Source of the DNA: Streptomyces catenulae
GTDB taxonomy: Bacteria; Actinomycetota; Actinomycetes; Streptomycetales; Streptomycetaceae
DNA length: 64,000 nt
Assembly: GCF_000718015.1 (NCBI RefSeq)
Contig: NZ_JODY01000039.1
Span: 9,054-73,053 of the forward strand
Direction of reading: 5' to 3'
Shown: one piece after another, positions 16,502 through 24,654 of the stretch
Numbering within the stretch: the first letter of the stretch is position 1
Layout: each line of letters opens with the position of its first letter
The notes under the pieces: generated by a model
Seen by the model: only the letters and a program-made list of their open reading frames with translations
Database searches by the model: none
Told to the model about the DNA's origin: nothing
Made by a program: the position numbers and the translations under genes

Positions 16502-16556
16502 GGGCAATCACAAGGCAATCACAGAGCAATCACGAGGCAACGGAAGTGCAACCGGC
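16502..16556. repeat. 11-bp phased direct repeats, GGCAATCACAR
   Basis: GCAA recurs at 16504, 16515, 16526, 16537 and 16548, exactly 11 bp apart. The first three units share GCAATCAC; the last two have degenerated. Repeats at one helical turn are typical of sites for tandem-binding activators (SARP or OmpR/PhoP-type regulators). The array lies between the divergent TAXI and FG-GAP genes. Confidence 0.65.
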
Positions 16557-16657
16557 AGGGGTTCTCCCGGAGTCCCCGTAGGTGACCTTCCGCCGCTCCC
16601 GGGCGCACCACCGGCCCACGGGGCGCGGAACGGCATCCCCTCGCAGGGGGACGGGGG

Positions 16658-16682
16658 CGGTGTCCGGCGGGTCCGGACACCG
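16658..16682. promoter_or_regulatory. 10-5-10 inverted repeat before the FG-GAP gene
   Basis: CGGTGTCCGG and CCGGACACCG flank a 5-base spacer with no mismatch. It ends 51 bp before the start codon. It could be an operator or a hairpin in the 5' leader; no plus-strand gene lies upstream that would need a terminator. Confidence 0.5.
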
Positions 16683-16733
16683 TACGAAGCCAGGCGTAGG
16701 GACTACGCGAACCACTGATCTCCAGGAGGCCGA

Positions 16734-18176
16734 GTGCGCAAGCGCACCAGGGGAGCGATAGCCGCAGGCGTGGGAGTCGTCGTCGTGGGGGCGCTCGCCG
16801 TCACCGCGGGCGCCGTCACGTCCGGCGGCAGCGATCCCGGCAGCACCCCCCGGGCAGCCGCCAAGAAGACCGTGCTGAAGGAGGACTTCAACGGCGACGG
16901 CTACAACGACCTCGTCATCGGCGCCCCCGCGACGGGCGGCGAACCCGGATACCTCACCGTGGTCTACGGATCCGCGCACGGACCGGACCCGGCGACCCGC
17001 ACCGTCCTCGACACCGCGTCGCTGGGCATCCCGTCCCTGGAGGGCAAGTTCCCCGACGCGCTGGTCGCGCGGGACCTCGACGGCGACGGGGTCACCGACC
17101 TCGCCGTCGTGGTGGCCGGGGGCACGGGGGACACCACCGTCGCCCTGTGGGGCACCAAGGGCAAGGGCCTGAGCGGCGACGGCGCCGTCGTGCTGGGCCA
17201 CGCCGGCCAGATCGTGGGCGGCGACTTCAACGGCGACGGCCACCAGGACCTCTTCACCACCGCGTCCGGGGACGAGAAGCGGGCCAAGCTGCTCCAGGGC
17301 CCGTTCACCCGGGACGGCAAGCCCGCGCACGAGCAGACCGTGTCGGTCGCCGACGGCGACTCCGAGGTGCTGTCGCTGACCGCGGGCGACCTCAACGGCG
17401 ACGGCGCCGACGACGTGTTCGTCGCCCGCTCCATGGAGGAGTCGTCCCGCCCCGGCGCCGTCCTCCTCGGCGGCCCCAAGGGGCTGACCAAGCAGACCGA
17501 CAAGGGCCCCGAGGCGCTCCCCGCCACCATGGGCGATTTCAACGGCGACGGCCGCGCGGACCTCGCCTGGCGCGAGGCGCCGGGCGGCATCATCGAGGGC
17601 CCCTGGACCGACTCCGGCACCGTCAAGGTCCGCTACGGCACCGCCTCCGGCCTCGGCAGCCGCACCGACACCTTCACCCAGGCCACGCCCGGCGTGCCCG
17701 GGGCGAACGAGCAGGGTGACGTCTTCGGCGCGTCCCTCACCGCCGGTGACACCGACGGCGACGGCCGCGACGAACTGGCCGTCGGCGTGCCCGGCGAGTC
17801 CGTCGGCACCAAGAAGCAGGCCGGTTCCGTGGTGCTGCTCAAGGGCTCCGACAAGGGCCTGACCGGCACCGGCGCGGTCGCCTTCAGCCAGGACAGCCCC
17901 GGCGTGCCCGGTGTCGCCGAGGCGGGCGACATGTTCGGCGCCGGTGTGCGGCTGCTGGACACCGACGGCGACGGCCACGCCGACCTGGCGGCCTCCGGCC
18001 CCGGTGAGAACGACCGGCACGGCGCCGTCTGGTCCGTCCCGACCGGCGACCCGGCCCACGGCGGCGTGACCTCGTTCGCCCCCGCCGACGTCGGCGCCCC
18101 GGCGCACCCCGCGCTCTTCGGCGACGTCTTCGGCGGCTCGACGCCCTCGACCTTCTGGGGCCTCGACGAGAGCTGA
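16734..18176 (+). CDS. Secreted FG-GAP (integrin-like) beta-propeller protein
   Basis: A 480-residue exported protein. Residues 1-32 form a signal or anchor segment with an Arg/Lys start and GVVVVGALAVTAGAV core. Seven calcium-loop motifs follow: DFNGDGYNDL, DLDGDGVTDL, DFNGDGHQDL, DLNGDGADDV, DFNGDGRADL, DTDGDGRDEL and DTDGDGHADL, matching a seven-bladed propeller. FG-GAP proteins bind ligands or other proteins at the cell surface in a calcium-dependent way; no catalytic residues are seen. GTG start with CAGGAGG upstream. The gene stands alone, with its own regulatory region and terminator. Confidence 0.88.
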   Translation: MRKRTRGAIAAGVGVVVVGALAVTAGAVTSGGSDPGSTPRAAAKKTVLKEDFNGDGYNDLVIGAPATGGEPGYLTVVYGSAHGPDPATRTVLDTASLGIPSLEGKFPDALVARDLDGDGVTDLAVVVAGGTGDTTVALWGTKGKGLSGDGAVVLGHAGQIVGGDFNGDGHQDLFTTASGDEKRAKLLQGPFTRDGKPAHEQTVSVADGDSEVLSLTAGDLNGDGADDVFVARSMEESSRPGAVLLGGPKGLTKQTDKGPEALPATMGDFNGDGRADLAWREAPGGIIEGPWTDSGTVKVRYGTASGLGSRTDTFTQATPGVPGANEQGDVFGASLTAGDTDGDGRDELAVGVPGESVGTKKQAGSVVLLKGSDKGLTGTGAVAFSQDSPGVPGVAEAGDMFGAGVRLLDTDGDGHADLAASGPGENDRHGAVWSVPTGDPAHGGVTSFAPADVGAPAHPALFGDVFGGSTPSTFWGLDES

Positions 18177-18190
18177 CGACCCCGTGCGCA

Positions 18191-18222
18191 GCGGCCCCCG
18201 CCCCCTTCGGGCGGGGGCCGCC
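18191..18222 (+). terminator. Terminator after the FG-GAP gene
   Basis: GCGGCCCCCGCCC and GGGCGGGGGCCGC pair across a short ccttc loop, 14 bases after the stop codon. Confidence 0.8.
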
Positions 18223-18314
18223 GCGTACCGTGCGCGGGGCGCCCCGCGCGCCCGCACGGGGCCCGCCCCGTCGCCGTGGGAGAGCCGCCGCCCGCACCCC
18301 CTTACCCTTGTGGG

Positions 18315-19832
18315 GTGACCAGCAGCAGTGACCGGAGTAATGACGTGGGCGTTGAGCGAAGCTACGAGATCCGCACCTACGGGTGCCAGATGAACGTCCA
18401 CGACTCCGAACGGCTCTCGGGCCTGCTGGAGGACGCCGGATACGTCCGCGCCCCCAAGGACGCCGACGGCGCCGACGTCGTCGTCTTCAACACCTGCGCG
18501 GTCCGCGAGAACGCCGACAACCGCCTCTACGGCAACCTCGGCCAGCTCGCCCCGAAGAAGGCGGCCCGCCCCGGCATGCAGATCGCCGTCGGCGGCTGCC
18601 TCGCCCAGAAGGACCGCGACACCATCGTCAAGAAGGCCCCCTGGGTCGACGTGGTCTTCGGCACGCACAACATCGGCAAGCTGCCGGTCCTCCTGGAGCG
18701 CGCCCGCGTCCAGGAGGCGGCGCAGGTCGAGATCGCCGAGTCGCTGGAGGCGTTCCCCTCGACGCTGCCGACCCGCCGCGAGAGCGCGTACGCAGCCTGG
18801 GTCTCCATCTCCGTCGGCTGCAACAACACCTGCACCTTCTGCATCGTCCCGGCGCTGCGCGGCAAGGAGAAGGACCGCCGCCCCGGCGACATCCTCGCCG
18901 AGATCGAGGCGCTGGTCTCCGAGGGCGTCTCCGAGATCACCCTGCTCGGCCAGAACGTCAACGCCTACGGTTCCGACATCGGCGACCGTGAGGCGTTCAG
19001 CAAGCTGCTGCGCGCCTGCGGCCGGATCGAGGGCCTGGAGCGGGTCCGCTTCACCTCCCCGCACCCGCGCGACTTCACCGACGACGTCATCGCCGCGATG
19101 GCCGAGACCCCGAACGTCATGCCGCAGCTGCACATGCCGCTCCAGTCCGGCTCCGACCGCGTCCTGAAGGCGATGCGCCGCTCGTACCGCCAGGAGCGCT
19201 TCCTCGGCATCATCGAGAAGGTCCGCGCCGCCATGCCGGACGCCGCGCTCTCCACCGACATCATCGTCGGCTTCCCCGGGGAGACCGAGGAGGACTTCGA
19301 GCAGACCCTCCACACGGTCCGCGAGTCCCGCTTCGCCCAGGCGTTCACCTTCCAGTACTCCAAGCGCCCCGGCACCCCCGCCGCCGAGATGGACGACCAG
19401 ATCCCCAAGGAGGTCGTCCAGGAGCGGTACGAGCGTCTCGTCGCCCTCCAGGAGGAGATCTCCTGGGAGGAGAACAAGAAGCAGGTCGGCCGCACCCTGG
19501 AGGTCATGGTCGCCGAGGGCGAGGGCCGCAAGGACGACGCCACCCGCCGCCTCTCCGGCCGCGCCCCCGACAACCGTCTCGTCCACTTCACCCGCCCCGA
19601 GGAGCCGGTCCGCCCCGGCGACACGGTGACCGTCGACATCACCTACGCCGCCCCGCACCACCTCCTCGCCGAGGGCCCCGTCTCCGCGGTCCGCCGCACC
19701 GCCGCCGGGGACGCCTGGGAACGCCGCAACGCCGCCCCGGCCGCCAAGCCCGCCGGCGTCATGCTGGGCCTCCCCTCCATCGGCGCCCCGACCGCAGCCC
19801 CGGCCCCGACGGGCGGCTGCGGCTGCGACTGA
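18315..19832 (+). CDS. miaB: tRNA methylthiotransferase MiaB
   Basis: A 505-residue radical-SAM enzyme that adds a methylthio group to i6A37 in tRNAs reading UNN codons. The N-terminal UPF0004 domain has cluster cysteines 24, 61 and 95. The radical SAM motif [11 protein letters not shown] gives Cys169, 173 and 176. A TRAM domain follows from about residue 385, and the C-terminus ends in a Gly/Cys stretch (GGCGCD). The GTG start matches the length known for streptomycetes; there is no strong ribosome site, so it may be leaderless. Its substrate is made by MiaA, encoded about 3 kb downstream. Confidence 0.96.
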   Translation: MTSSSDRSNDVGVERSYEIRTYGCQMNVHDSERLSGLLEDAGYVRAPKDADGADVVVFNTCAVRENADNRLYGNLGQLAPKKAARPGMQIAVGGCLAQKDRDTIVKKAPWVDVVFGTHNIGKLPVLLERARVQEAAQVEIAESLEAFPSTLPTRRESAYAAWVSISVGCNNTCTFCIVPALRGKEKDRRPGDILAEIEALVSEGVSEITLLGQNVNAYGSDIGDREAFSKLLRACGRIEGLERVRFTSPHPRDFTDDVIAAMAETPNVMPQLHMPLQSGSDRVLKAMRRSYRQERFLGIIEKVRAAMPDAALSTDIIVGFPGETEEDFEQTLHTVRESRFAQAFTFQYSKRPGTPAAEMDDQIPKEVVQERYERLVALQEEISWEENKKQVGRTLEVMVAEGEGRKDDATRRLSGRAPDNRLVHFTRPEEPVRPGDTVTVDITYAAPHHLLAEGPVSAVRRTAAGDAWERRNAAPAAKPAGVMLGLPSIGAPTAAPAPTGGCGCD

Positions 19833-19988
19833 CGGGGCACGCCCGGGAGCACCCGCGCCGTCGCGCGCCGCTCCGGGACAGACTCCGAGCATTTCCGGGA
19901 CGGGCTGCCGTGGGGCGGCCCGTCCCGCTGCGTCCGGGGCACGCGCTCCGGGGGCACACGAGGCGCTCCGGGGCAGGCCGCCCTGTGC

Positions 19989-20233
19989 GGGCTCTGGGGC
20001 GGGGGCGGCTTCGTTCCGCCGTGCGTGGGCTTCTGGGGCGGGGCGGGCGGTTTCCCTCCGCGGTGTGCGGGCTTCCGGGTCGGGGCGGGCGGTTTCCCTC
20101 CGTGGTGCGCGGGGTCCGGGTCGGAGCGGGCGACTTCCCTCCGCCGTGCGCAGGCCCCAGGCCGGGGCGGGTGGCTTCCCCTCCGCCGTGCGCGGCCCCC
20201 GGTCGGAGCGGGCGGCCTCCCTCCGCCCTGCGC
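19989..20233. repeat. Tandem minisatellite, about six 38-42 bp units
   Basis: Six degenerate head-to-tail units of 38-42 bp begin at about 19989, 20027, 20069, 20111, 20152 and 20194. The shared core is GGTCGGGGCGGGCGG followed by TTTCCCTCCG and a variable YGGTGCGC. Traces of an older unit continue to the left. The array fills most of the 418-bp miaB-dioxygenase gap and ends 17 bp before the next start codon, where it must include the promoter and leader. It is a candidate length-variable locus. Confidence 0.75.
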
Positions 20234-20250
20234 GGGCTACGCTGCTCGGC

Positions 20251-20964
20251 ATGCTCGTAGCCGCCGCCCTGTGCCCGTGCCCGCCCCTGCTCGTCCCCGA
20301 GGTCGCCGCCGGTGCCGCGGGTGAGCTGGACCCGCTCCGCGCCGCCTGCCGGGAGGCCGTCGACGCCCTCGCCGCGGCCCGCCCGGACCGGCTGGTCGTC
20401 GTCGGGCCCACGGACGGGGCCGGAGCGGGGCCGTACCCGCAGGGCGCCACCGGCTCGTTCCGGGGCTTCGGCGTGGACCAGGAGGTCGGCCTGGGCACCG
20501 CGCCGCACCCGCCGGGGCCCCCGCTGCCCCCCTCCCTGTCCGTCGGCGCCTGGCTGCTCGCCCACGCCACCCCCGTCGACGCCCCCGTGACGGGCCTGGG
20601 CGTGGACGGCGCCCTCGCCCCGGAGGACTGCCTGGAGGCGGGCCGCGAGCTGGCCGCCTCGGCTCCCCGGGTGGCGCTCCTGGTGATGGGCGACGGCAGC
20701 GCCTGCCGCACGGTCAAGGCCCCCGGCTACCACGACGAACGCGCCGCCGACTACGACGCCGCCCTCGCCCGCGCCCTGGCCACCGCCGACACCGACACCC
20801 TCGCCGCCCTCACCCCTGCCCTGGCCACCACCCTCCAGTCAACCGGCCGCGCCCCCTGGCAACTCCTCACCGGCGCCGCCCGCGCGAGCACCCCCCTCCG
20901 GGGAACCCTGCGCTATGACGAGGCCCCGTACGGGGTGGGGTACTTCGTGGCGTCCTGGGGGTAG
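20251..20964 (+). CDS. Class III extradiol dioxygenase-like protein
   Basis: A 237-residue protein of the LigB/MEMO-like superfamily, recognisable from the opening MLVAAALCPCPPLLVPEV, followed by LRAACREAVDALAAARPDRL and VVVGPTDGAG. Later VALLVMGDGSACRT and KAPGYHDERAADYDAALARA are conserved among actinobacterial members found next to miaB. Of the usual iron-binding set, only His after KAPGY is clear, so catalysis is uncertain. The ATG directly follows the tandem repeat array. The stop lies only 10 bp from the stop of the convergent nuclease gene. Its conserved place beside miaB suggests a link to translation or tRNA modification, but this is inference. Confidence 0.75.
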   Translation: MLVAAALCPCPPLLVPEVAAGAAGELDPLRAACREAVDALAAARPDRLVVVGPTDGAGAGPYPQGATGSFRGFGVDQEVGLGTAPHPPGPPLPPSLSVGAWLLAHATPVDAPVTGLGVDGALAPEDCLEAGRELAASAPRVALLVMGDGSACRTVKAPGYHDERAADYDAALARALATADTDTLAALTPALATTLQSTGRAPWQLLTGAARASTPLRGTLRYDEAPYGVGYFVASWG

Positions 20965-20974
20965 GGGCGGGCGG

Positions 20975-22804
20975 TCACGCCGACGCGGTGTCGCCCTCCT
21001 CGGCACCGCGTCCGGACTCCCTGCCGCAGAGCGCCCGGTGGTAGCGGAGATACGCCGCGTCGATCCGGTGTTTCTCGTGACGGCGGAGCACTCCTGCGCG
21101 GGTGCCGTCCGCCGTCTCCCGTACGACGTCGTCGGCGTCCACGTAGAGAGCCAGCGTGTCGAACCTGACGTGGTCGTTCGGGCACAGGACGAGCAGATTG
21201 GACAGCACGTCGGGACCGTTGTGCGGCTGCCCCAGGCCCCTGATGTGCGCGGCCTGGCTGTAGGTGCCGGTGCGGGTCCGCAGCTGCAGATCGCAGAACT
21301 GGCACCTGTCGTGGTGCAGGTTCTTCACCGTGCGGACGAGCGCCGGATCACGGACGACGCGTGAGGTGACGTCCGTGCGCCGTGCGGCGGGCCCCGCGCT
21401 CCCGGTGCTCTCCTCGTCCGGCACGGTGCCGGACGCGGTCGTGTAGCCGGACAGCTCCAGGCGGGCCAGCAGGGCATCCTGGTCGACGTCGTCGAGAAAG
21501 GTCTCCCGCAGCACCGCGATGGCTTCGGACCGCACGACGTCGTCGCCGAGCAGGCGCTCGGCCTGCTCGCTCAGCCCGGCCTCGGCACCGAACCTGTCGA
21601 ACGTCGCTGCACGGATGGCGGCGGTGTGCTCGGGCGGAACCCCGTTGACCTCCCACAGTCGACTCGTGCGCAGATGCCAGAACGGGTACTCGGGCGTGAC
21701 GGACGATCCCGGAGCGCCGAACTCGGCCATCAGCCCTCCCACCTCCTCCCGGAACCGGGGCCACGGCGCACGAGGGGGCTCCCCGGCAGCCACCTTGGAG
21801 ATCCCCCACAGCACCGCCAGCGGCTTGTGCCTGCTCGGTCGTCCGTTGTTCTGGTGGACCTTGAGGGTGCGGAGCCGTTCGATCAACAGGTCCGAGGTGA
21901 GCTCCTCGAGAACCCCGGGCGGCCCGGGAGCGGCCGGGCGGGAGCCACCGGACTGCCGCGGCTCGGGCACGGACGCCGTCGATTCGGGCTCGCTCCCGGA
22001 TCCTGGGAGGCCCTCGCCCACGGTGGGCCGGGACGGCCGATGCCGTACCCGGTGGAGCGCGGTGTGTCCTTCCTCCACCCAGCGCTGCCAGGAGTGCGGG
22101 GCGTACGCCAGAGTGTCGCGGGTCGACATCCCAGGGGTGCCCCGCGACTCGATCCAGGTCCAGTCGAGTCGGTCGTCCTCCGCGGACAGGTCCAGGAGGG
22201 AGAGGTCGTAGCAGTAGTTCGGCCAGGGCCGACCGCCGTCCTCCGCCATCACCTTCTCGACGGTCTCGATGACCGCGACGCCACAGAACCGGACGTAGCC
22301 CTTGTGCGTTCCGTTGCGCGCCACCGAGGTGAAGACCAGCAGCGGTGCCGCTGCCGCTCTCCCCTCCTCGTCGTCGGAACGGTGGTCCTGCACCGCCTGG
22401 AGCAGGACCGCATTGCCCTGGGTGCGCCCCACGGGCTCCGTGTGCGTGGCCCGGTGATCACCGAAGTAGCGGATACGGCCGTTGTCCAGGTCGAACACGT
22501 CGTGCCAGGGCGTCTCGGCGGAACCGGCCTTCAGGGGGCTGGAGCGGATCAGGATCGCCGGACGGCGCAGTCTGCCGTCCGCCTTGACCTTGGCGATCGG
22601 GTTGATGCCTTTGCTCAGCTGTATCTGTGGAAGGACCGCGGAGGCCGTCGCGTGATGGATGTTCGGGTACCCCTGGACAACGGCCACCGACGGGTCCGTG
22701 ACCCGCCCCGCCCGGAATACCTCGCCGACTCTCAACCGATTCCCCACCGAACCCCCTGGCGTCGTCAGAACGATCGTACGATCGTGCCAGGTCACCGCCG
22801 CCAC
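20975..22804 (-). CDS. Putative type IV (modification-dependent) HNH endonuclease, ScoMcrA-like
   Basis: A 609-residue three-part protein. Residues 15-245 contain a module (DLDNGRIRYFGDHRATHTEP, then TQGNAVLLQ) resembling the SRA-like modified-base-binding domain of AspBHI/MspJI enzymes. A Pro/Ser linker spans 250-300. Residues 302-430 resemble the phosphorothioate-binding domain of ScoMcrA: RHKPLAVLWGISKVAAG and PEYPFWHLRTSRLWEVNGV. Residues 483-592 are an HNH nuclease: CQFC (501-504), AAHIRGLG (His520), DVLSNLLVLCPNDHVRFD (Asn536, His545). It probably cuts foreign DNA with methyl or phosphorothioate marks. The GTG start has GGAGG nearby; another GTG lies three codons in. Base use looks less GC-extreme than its neighbours, suggesting acquisition. 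Confidence 0.8.
   Translation of the reverse strand: MAAVTWHDRTIVLTTPGGSVGNRLRVGEVFRAGRVTDPSVAVVQGYPNIHHATASAVLPQIQLSKGINPIAKVKADGRLRRPAILIRSSPLKAGSAETPWHDVFDLDNGRIRYFGDHRATHTEPVGRTQGNAVLLQAVQDHRSDDEEGRAAAAPLLVFTSVARNGTHKGYVRFCGVAVIETVEKVMAEDGGRPWPNYCYDLSLLDLSAEDDRLDWTWIESRGTPGMSTRDTLAYAPHSWQRWVEEGHTALHRVRHRPSRPTVGEGLPGSGSEPESTASVPEPRQSGGSRPAAPGPPGVLEELTSDLLIERLRTLKVHQNNGRPSRHKPLAVLWGISKVAAGEPPRAPWPRFREEVGGLMAEFGAPGSSVTPEYPFWHLRTSRLWEVNGVPPEHTAAIRAATFDRFGAEAGLSEQAERLLGDDVVRSEAIAVLRETFLDDVDQDALLARLELSGYTTASGTVPDEESTGSAGPAARRTDVTSRVVRDPALVRTVKNLHHDRCQFCDLQLRTRTGTYSQAAHIRGLGQPHNGPDVLSNLLVLCPNDHVRFDTLALYVDADDVVRETADGTRAGVLRRHEKHRIDAAYLRYHRALCGRESGRGAEEGDTASA
22770..22785. promoter_or_regulatory. 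16-bp perfect palindrome at the nuclease start
   Basis: ACGATCGTACGATCGT is fully self-complementary. It lies within codons 7-12 of the nuclease gene and 120 bp upstream of the miaA start, close to the divergent promoters. A palindrome this long is unlikely by chance in GC-rich coding sequence and may be an autoregulatory operator. Confidence 0.5.
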
Positions 22805-22904
22805 CGTTCCTCCGGGGCACGGCACCGGAAGCGGGAAGACCGCCCGGCGTCGCCCCACCCGCCCCGGCACCCCGTTCGGTGTGAGGTTTGGGAGACTGGG
22901 TGCC

Positions 22905-23843
22905 GTGAACACCGCAGTCCCCGCTCCGCGGGTCATCGCCGTTGTCGGGCCCACCGCGGCCGGGAAGTCCGATCTGGGGGTCGCGCTCGCCGCGCACCTG
23001 GGCGGCGAGGTGATCAACGCCGACTCCATGCAGCTCTACCGCGGAATGGACATCGGTACCGCCAAGCTCACCGAGGAGGAGCGGCAGGGCGTGCCGCACC
23101 GGCTCCTCGACATCTGGGACGTCACCCGCGCCGCCAACGTCGCCGAGTACCAGCGCCTGGCGCGCGCCGAGATCGACCGGCTGCTCGCCGAGGGCCGCAC
23201 GCCGGTCCTCGTCGGCGGCTCCGGGCTGTACGTACGCGGCGCCCTCGACGCCCTGGAGTTCCCCGGTACCGACCCGGAGGTCCGGGCGCGGCTGGAGGCG
23301 GAGCTGGCCGAGCACGGCAGCGGGGTGCTGCACGCCCGGCTCGCCGCCGCCGACCCGGAGGCCGCCCGCGCGATCCTGCCCGGCAACGGCCGCCGCATCG
23401 TGCGCGCCCTGGAGGTCATCGAGATCACCGGGCGCCCCTTCACCGCCAACCTCCCCGGTCATGAAGGGGTCTACGACACCCTCCAGATCGGCGTCGGCGT
23501 CGAGCGGCCGGAGCTGAACGACCGCATCGCCCGCCGTGTCGACCGCATGTGGGAGGACGGACTCGTCGACGAGGTGCGCGCCCTGGAGGCCATCGGTCTG
23601 CGCGAGGGCCGCACCGCCTCCCGCGCCCTCGGCTACCAGCAGGTCCTCGCCCACCTGGCGGGGGAGTGCACCGAAGCGGAGGCGCGGGAGGAGACCGTAC
23701 GGGCCACGAAGCGGTTCGCCCGGCGGCAGGACTCGTGGTTCCGCCGCGACCCCCGGGTGCACTGGCTCAGCGGCGCCGACGGCGACCGCGCGGAACTGCC
23801 CCGGCACGCGCTTGCGCTCCTCGAACGACCGGTCACAGCCTGA
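22905..23843 (+). CDS. miaA: tRNA dimethylallyltransferase MiaA
   Basis: A 312-residue enzyme that transfers dimethylallyl to N6 of A37, the step before MiaB. P-loop GPTAAGKS is at residues 15-22; the DSMQLYRGMDIGTAKLT motif and RRVDRMWEDGLVDEVRAL are conserved, as is RQDSWFRRDPRVHWL near the C-terminus. GTG start with GGGAG about 10 bases upstream. The 100-bp region to the divergent nuclease carries both promoters. In streptomycetes MiaA affects UUA decoding by the bldA tRNA, so it bears on development. Length is normal. Confidence 0.96.
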   Translation: MNTAVPAPRVIAVVGPTAAGKSDLGVALAAHLGGEVINADSMQLYRGMDIGTAKLTEEERQGVPHRLLDIWDVTRAANVAEYQRLARAEIDRLLAEGRTPVLVGGSGLYVRGALDALEFPGTDPEVRARLEAELAEHGSGVLHARLAAADPEAARAILPGNGRRIVRALEVIEITGRPFTANLPGHEGVYDTLQIGVGVERPELNDRIARRVDRMWEDGLVDEVRALEAIGLREGRTASRALGYQQVLAHLAGECTEAEAREETVRATKRFARRQDSWFRRDPRVHWLSGADGDRAELPRHALALLERPVTA

Positions 23844-23944
23844 TCACGTCATGGCATCGGGACGCTCCGCCCGTCATCGGGGCCCCTGAGCCCGTGTCAT
23901 CATCAACCGTCGATCGAGCGTGCAGTCTGTAGTGGGGAGGGCGC

Positions 23945-24550
23945 GTGGCAATGGAGGCCGGCCCTCGTAACGGAGCGCAGCACCCGGACCGGCACGGCAC
24001 CGGCACGGCGCCGCGCGACGGTGACGCCCCGACCCCGCACCCCGCGCACCCGGGGGACGCCGACGACGCCCCGTACGCGGTCCCCGGCGAGCGTGCCGGG
24101 CACGCCGACGCCCTTCCGGAACCGGACGGCCCCGGTCTGCAGGCCCCGCACAGCCCCGCGCTGGACGGCTCCGACGGGCCCGACGCCGAGGAGCCGGCCG
24201 CCGAGGGCGGTGAGTCGTTCCGGGAGCTGCGCCCGCCGCGGCGGCTGCGGCTGTGGCAGCTGGCGCCGGTCGTGGTGCTCGCCGCCGTCGGCTCCCTGAT
24301 GTTCGCCTTCCCCCTCGCCTTCGAGTTCGGCGGCGACGGCGGCGCGCCCATCGCCATGCTCGGCCTGCTGCTGTGCTGCTGCGCCGCGGGCTGGGGCATG
24401 ATGGCCGCCCGCCGCGTTGGGTACACCTGGCCCGGCCTGCCCACCCGCGGCTCCGGCCGCCGCGCGAGCTGGCGCGTGGTGCTCGCCTACACCGCCGTGG
24501 TGGTCGTGCCCACGGCCCTCGCCATCTGGCGCGTCACCCGCCTGCGCTGA
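23945..24550 (+). CDS. Conserved actinobacterial membrane protein
   Basis: A 201-residue protein of unknown function. The first 95 residues are hydrophilic and Pro/Asp/Glu-rich, probably disordered cytoplasmic sequence. Three hydrophobic segments follow: WQLAPVVVLAAVGSLMFAF, AMLGLLLCCCAAGWGMMAA and VVLAYTAVVVVPTALAIW. Three consecutive cysteines sit in the second helix. The GTG start has GGAGG five bases upstream; an ATG two codons later is possible. It lies between miaA and dapF on the same strand, a position I recall as conserved in Streptomyces, but nothing indicates what it does. Confidence 0.75.
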   Translation: MAMEAGPRNGAQHPDRHGTGTAPRDGDAPTPHPAHPGDADDAPYAVPGERAGHADALPEPDGPGLQAPHSPALDGSDGPDAEEPAAEGGESFRELRPPRRLRLWQLAPVVVLAAVGSLMFAFPLAFEFGGDGGAPIAMLGLLLCCCAAGWGMMAARRVGYTWPGLPTRGSGRRASWRVVLAYTAVVVVPTALAIWRVTRLR

Positions 24551-24654
24551 CCCACGGGGCGGCCGCCCCACCGCGGCGCCGCGCGCCCCGTGCGCCGCCC
24601 CCGTGCCCGTTGCCCCGCGCGCCGGACTGCCCCCGTGGCCCGTACGATTCAGGG

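Larger units (their letters stand above)
16380..16733. other. Regulatory gap before the FG-GAP gene
   Basis: This 354-bp gap lies between divergent genes. It holds two unusual elements listed separately: an 11-bp phased array of GCAA motifs and a 10-5-10 inverted repeat. The remainder is GC-rich with no recognisable gene. Confidence 0.5.

Noticed and set aside
19989..20233. CRISPR array
   Set aside because: Repeats are contiguous and degenerate with no unique spacers, so this is a tandem minisatellite.
16530..20717. Very long antisense open frame (about 1,395 codons) on the minus strand
   Set aside because: It is the mirror of the FG-GAP and miaB genes; high GC removes stops from the complementary frame. 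It has no family features.
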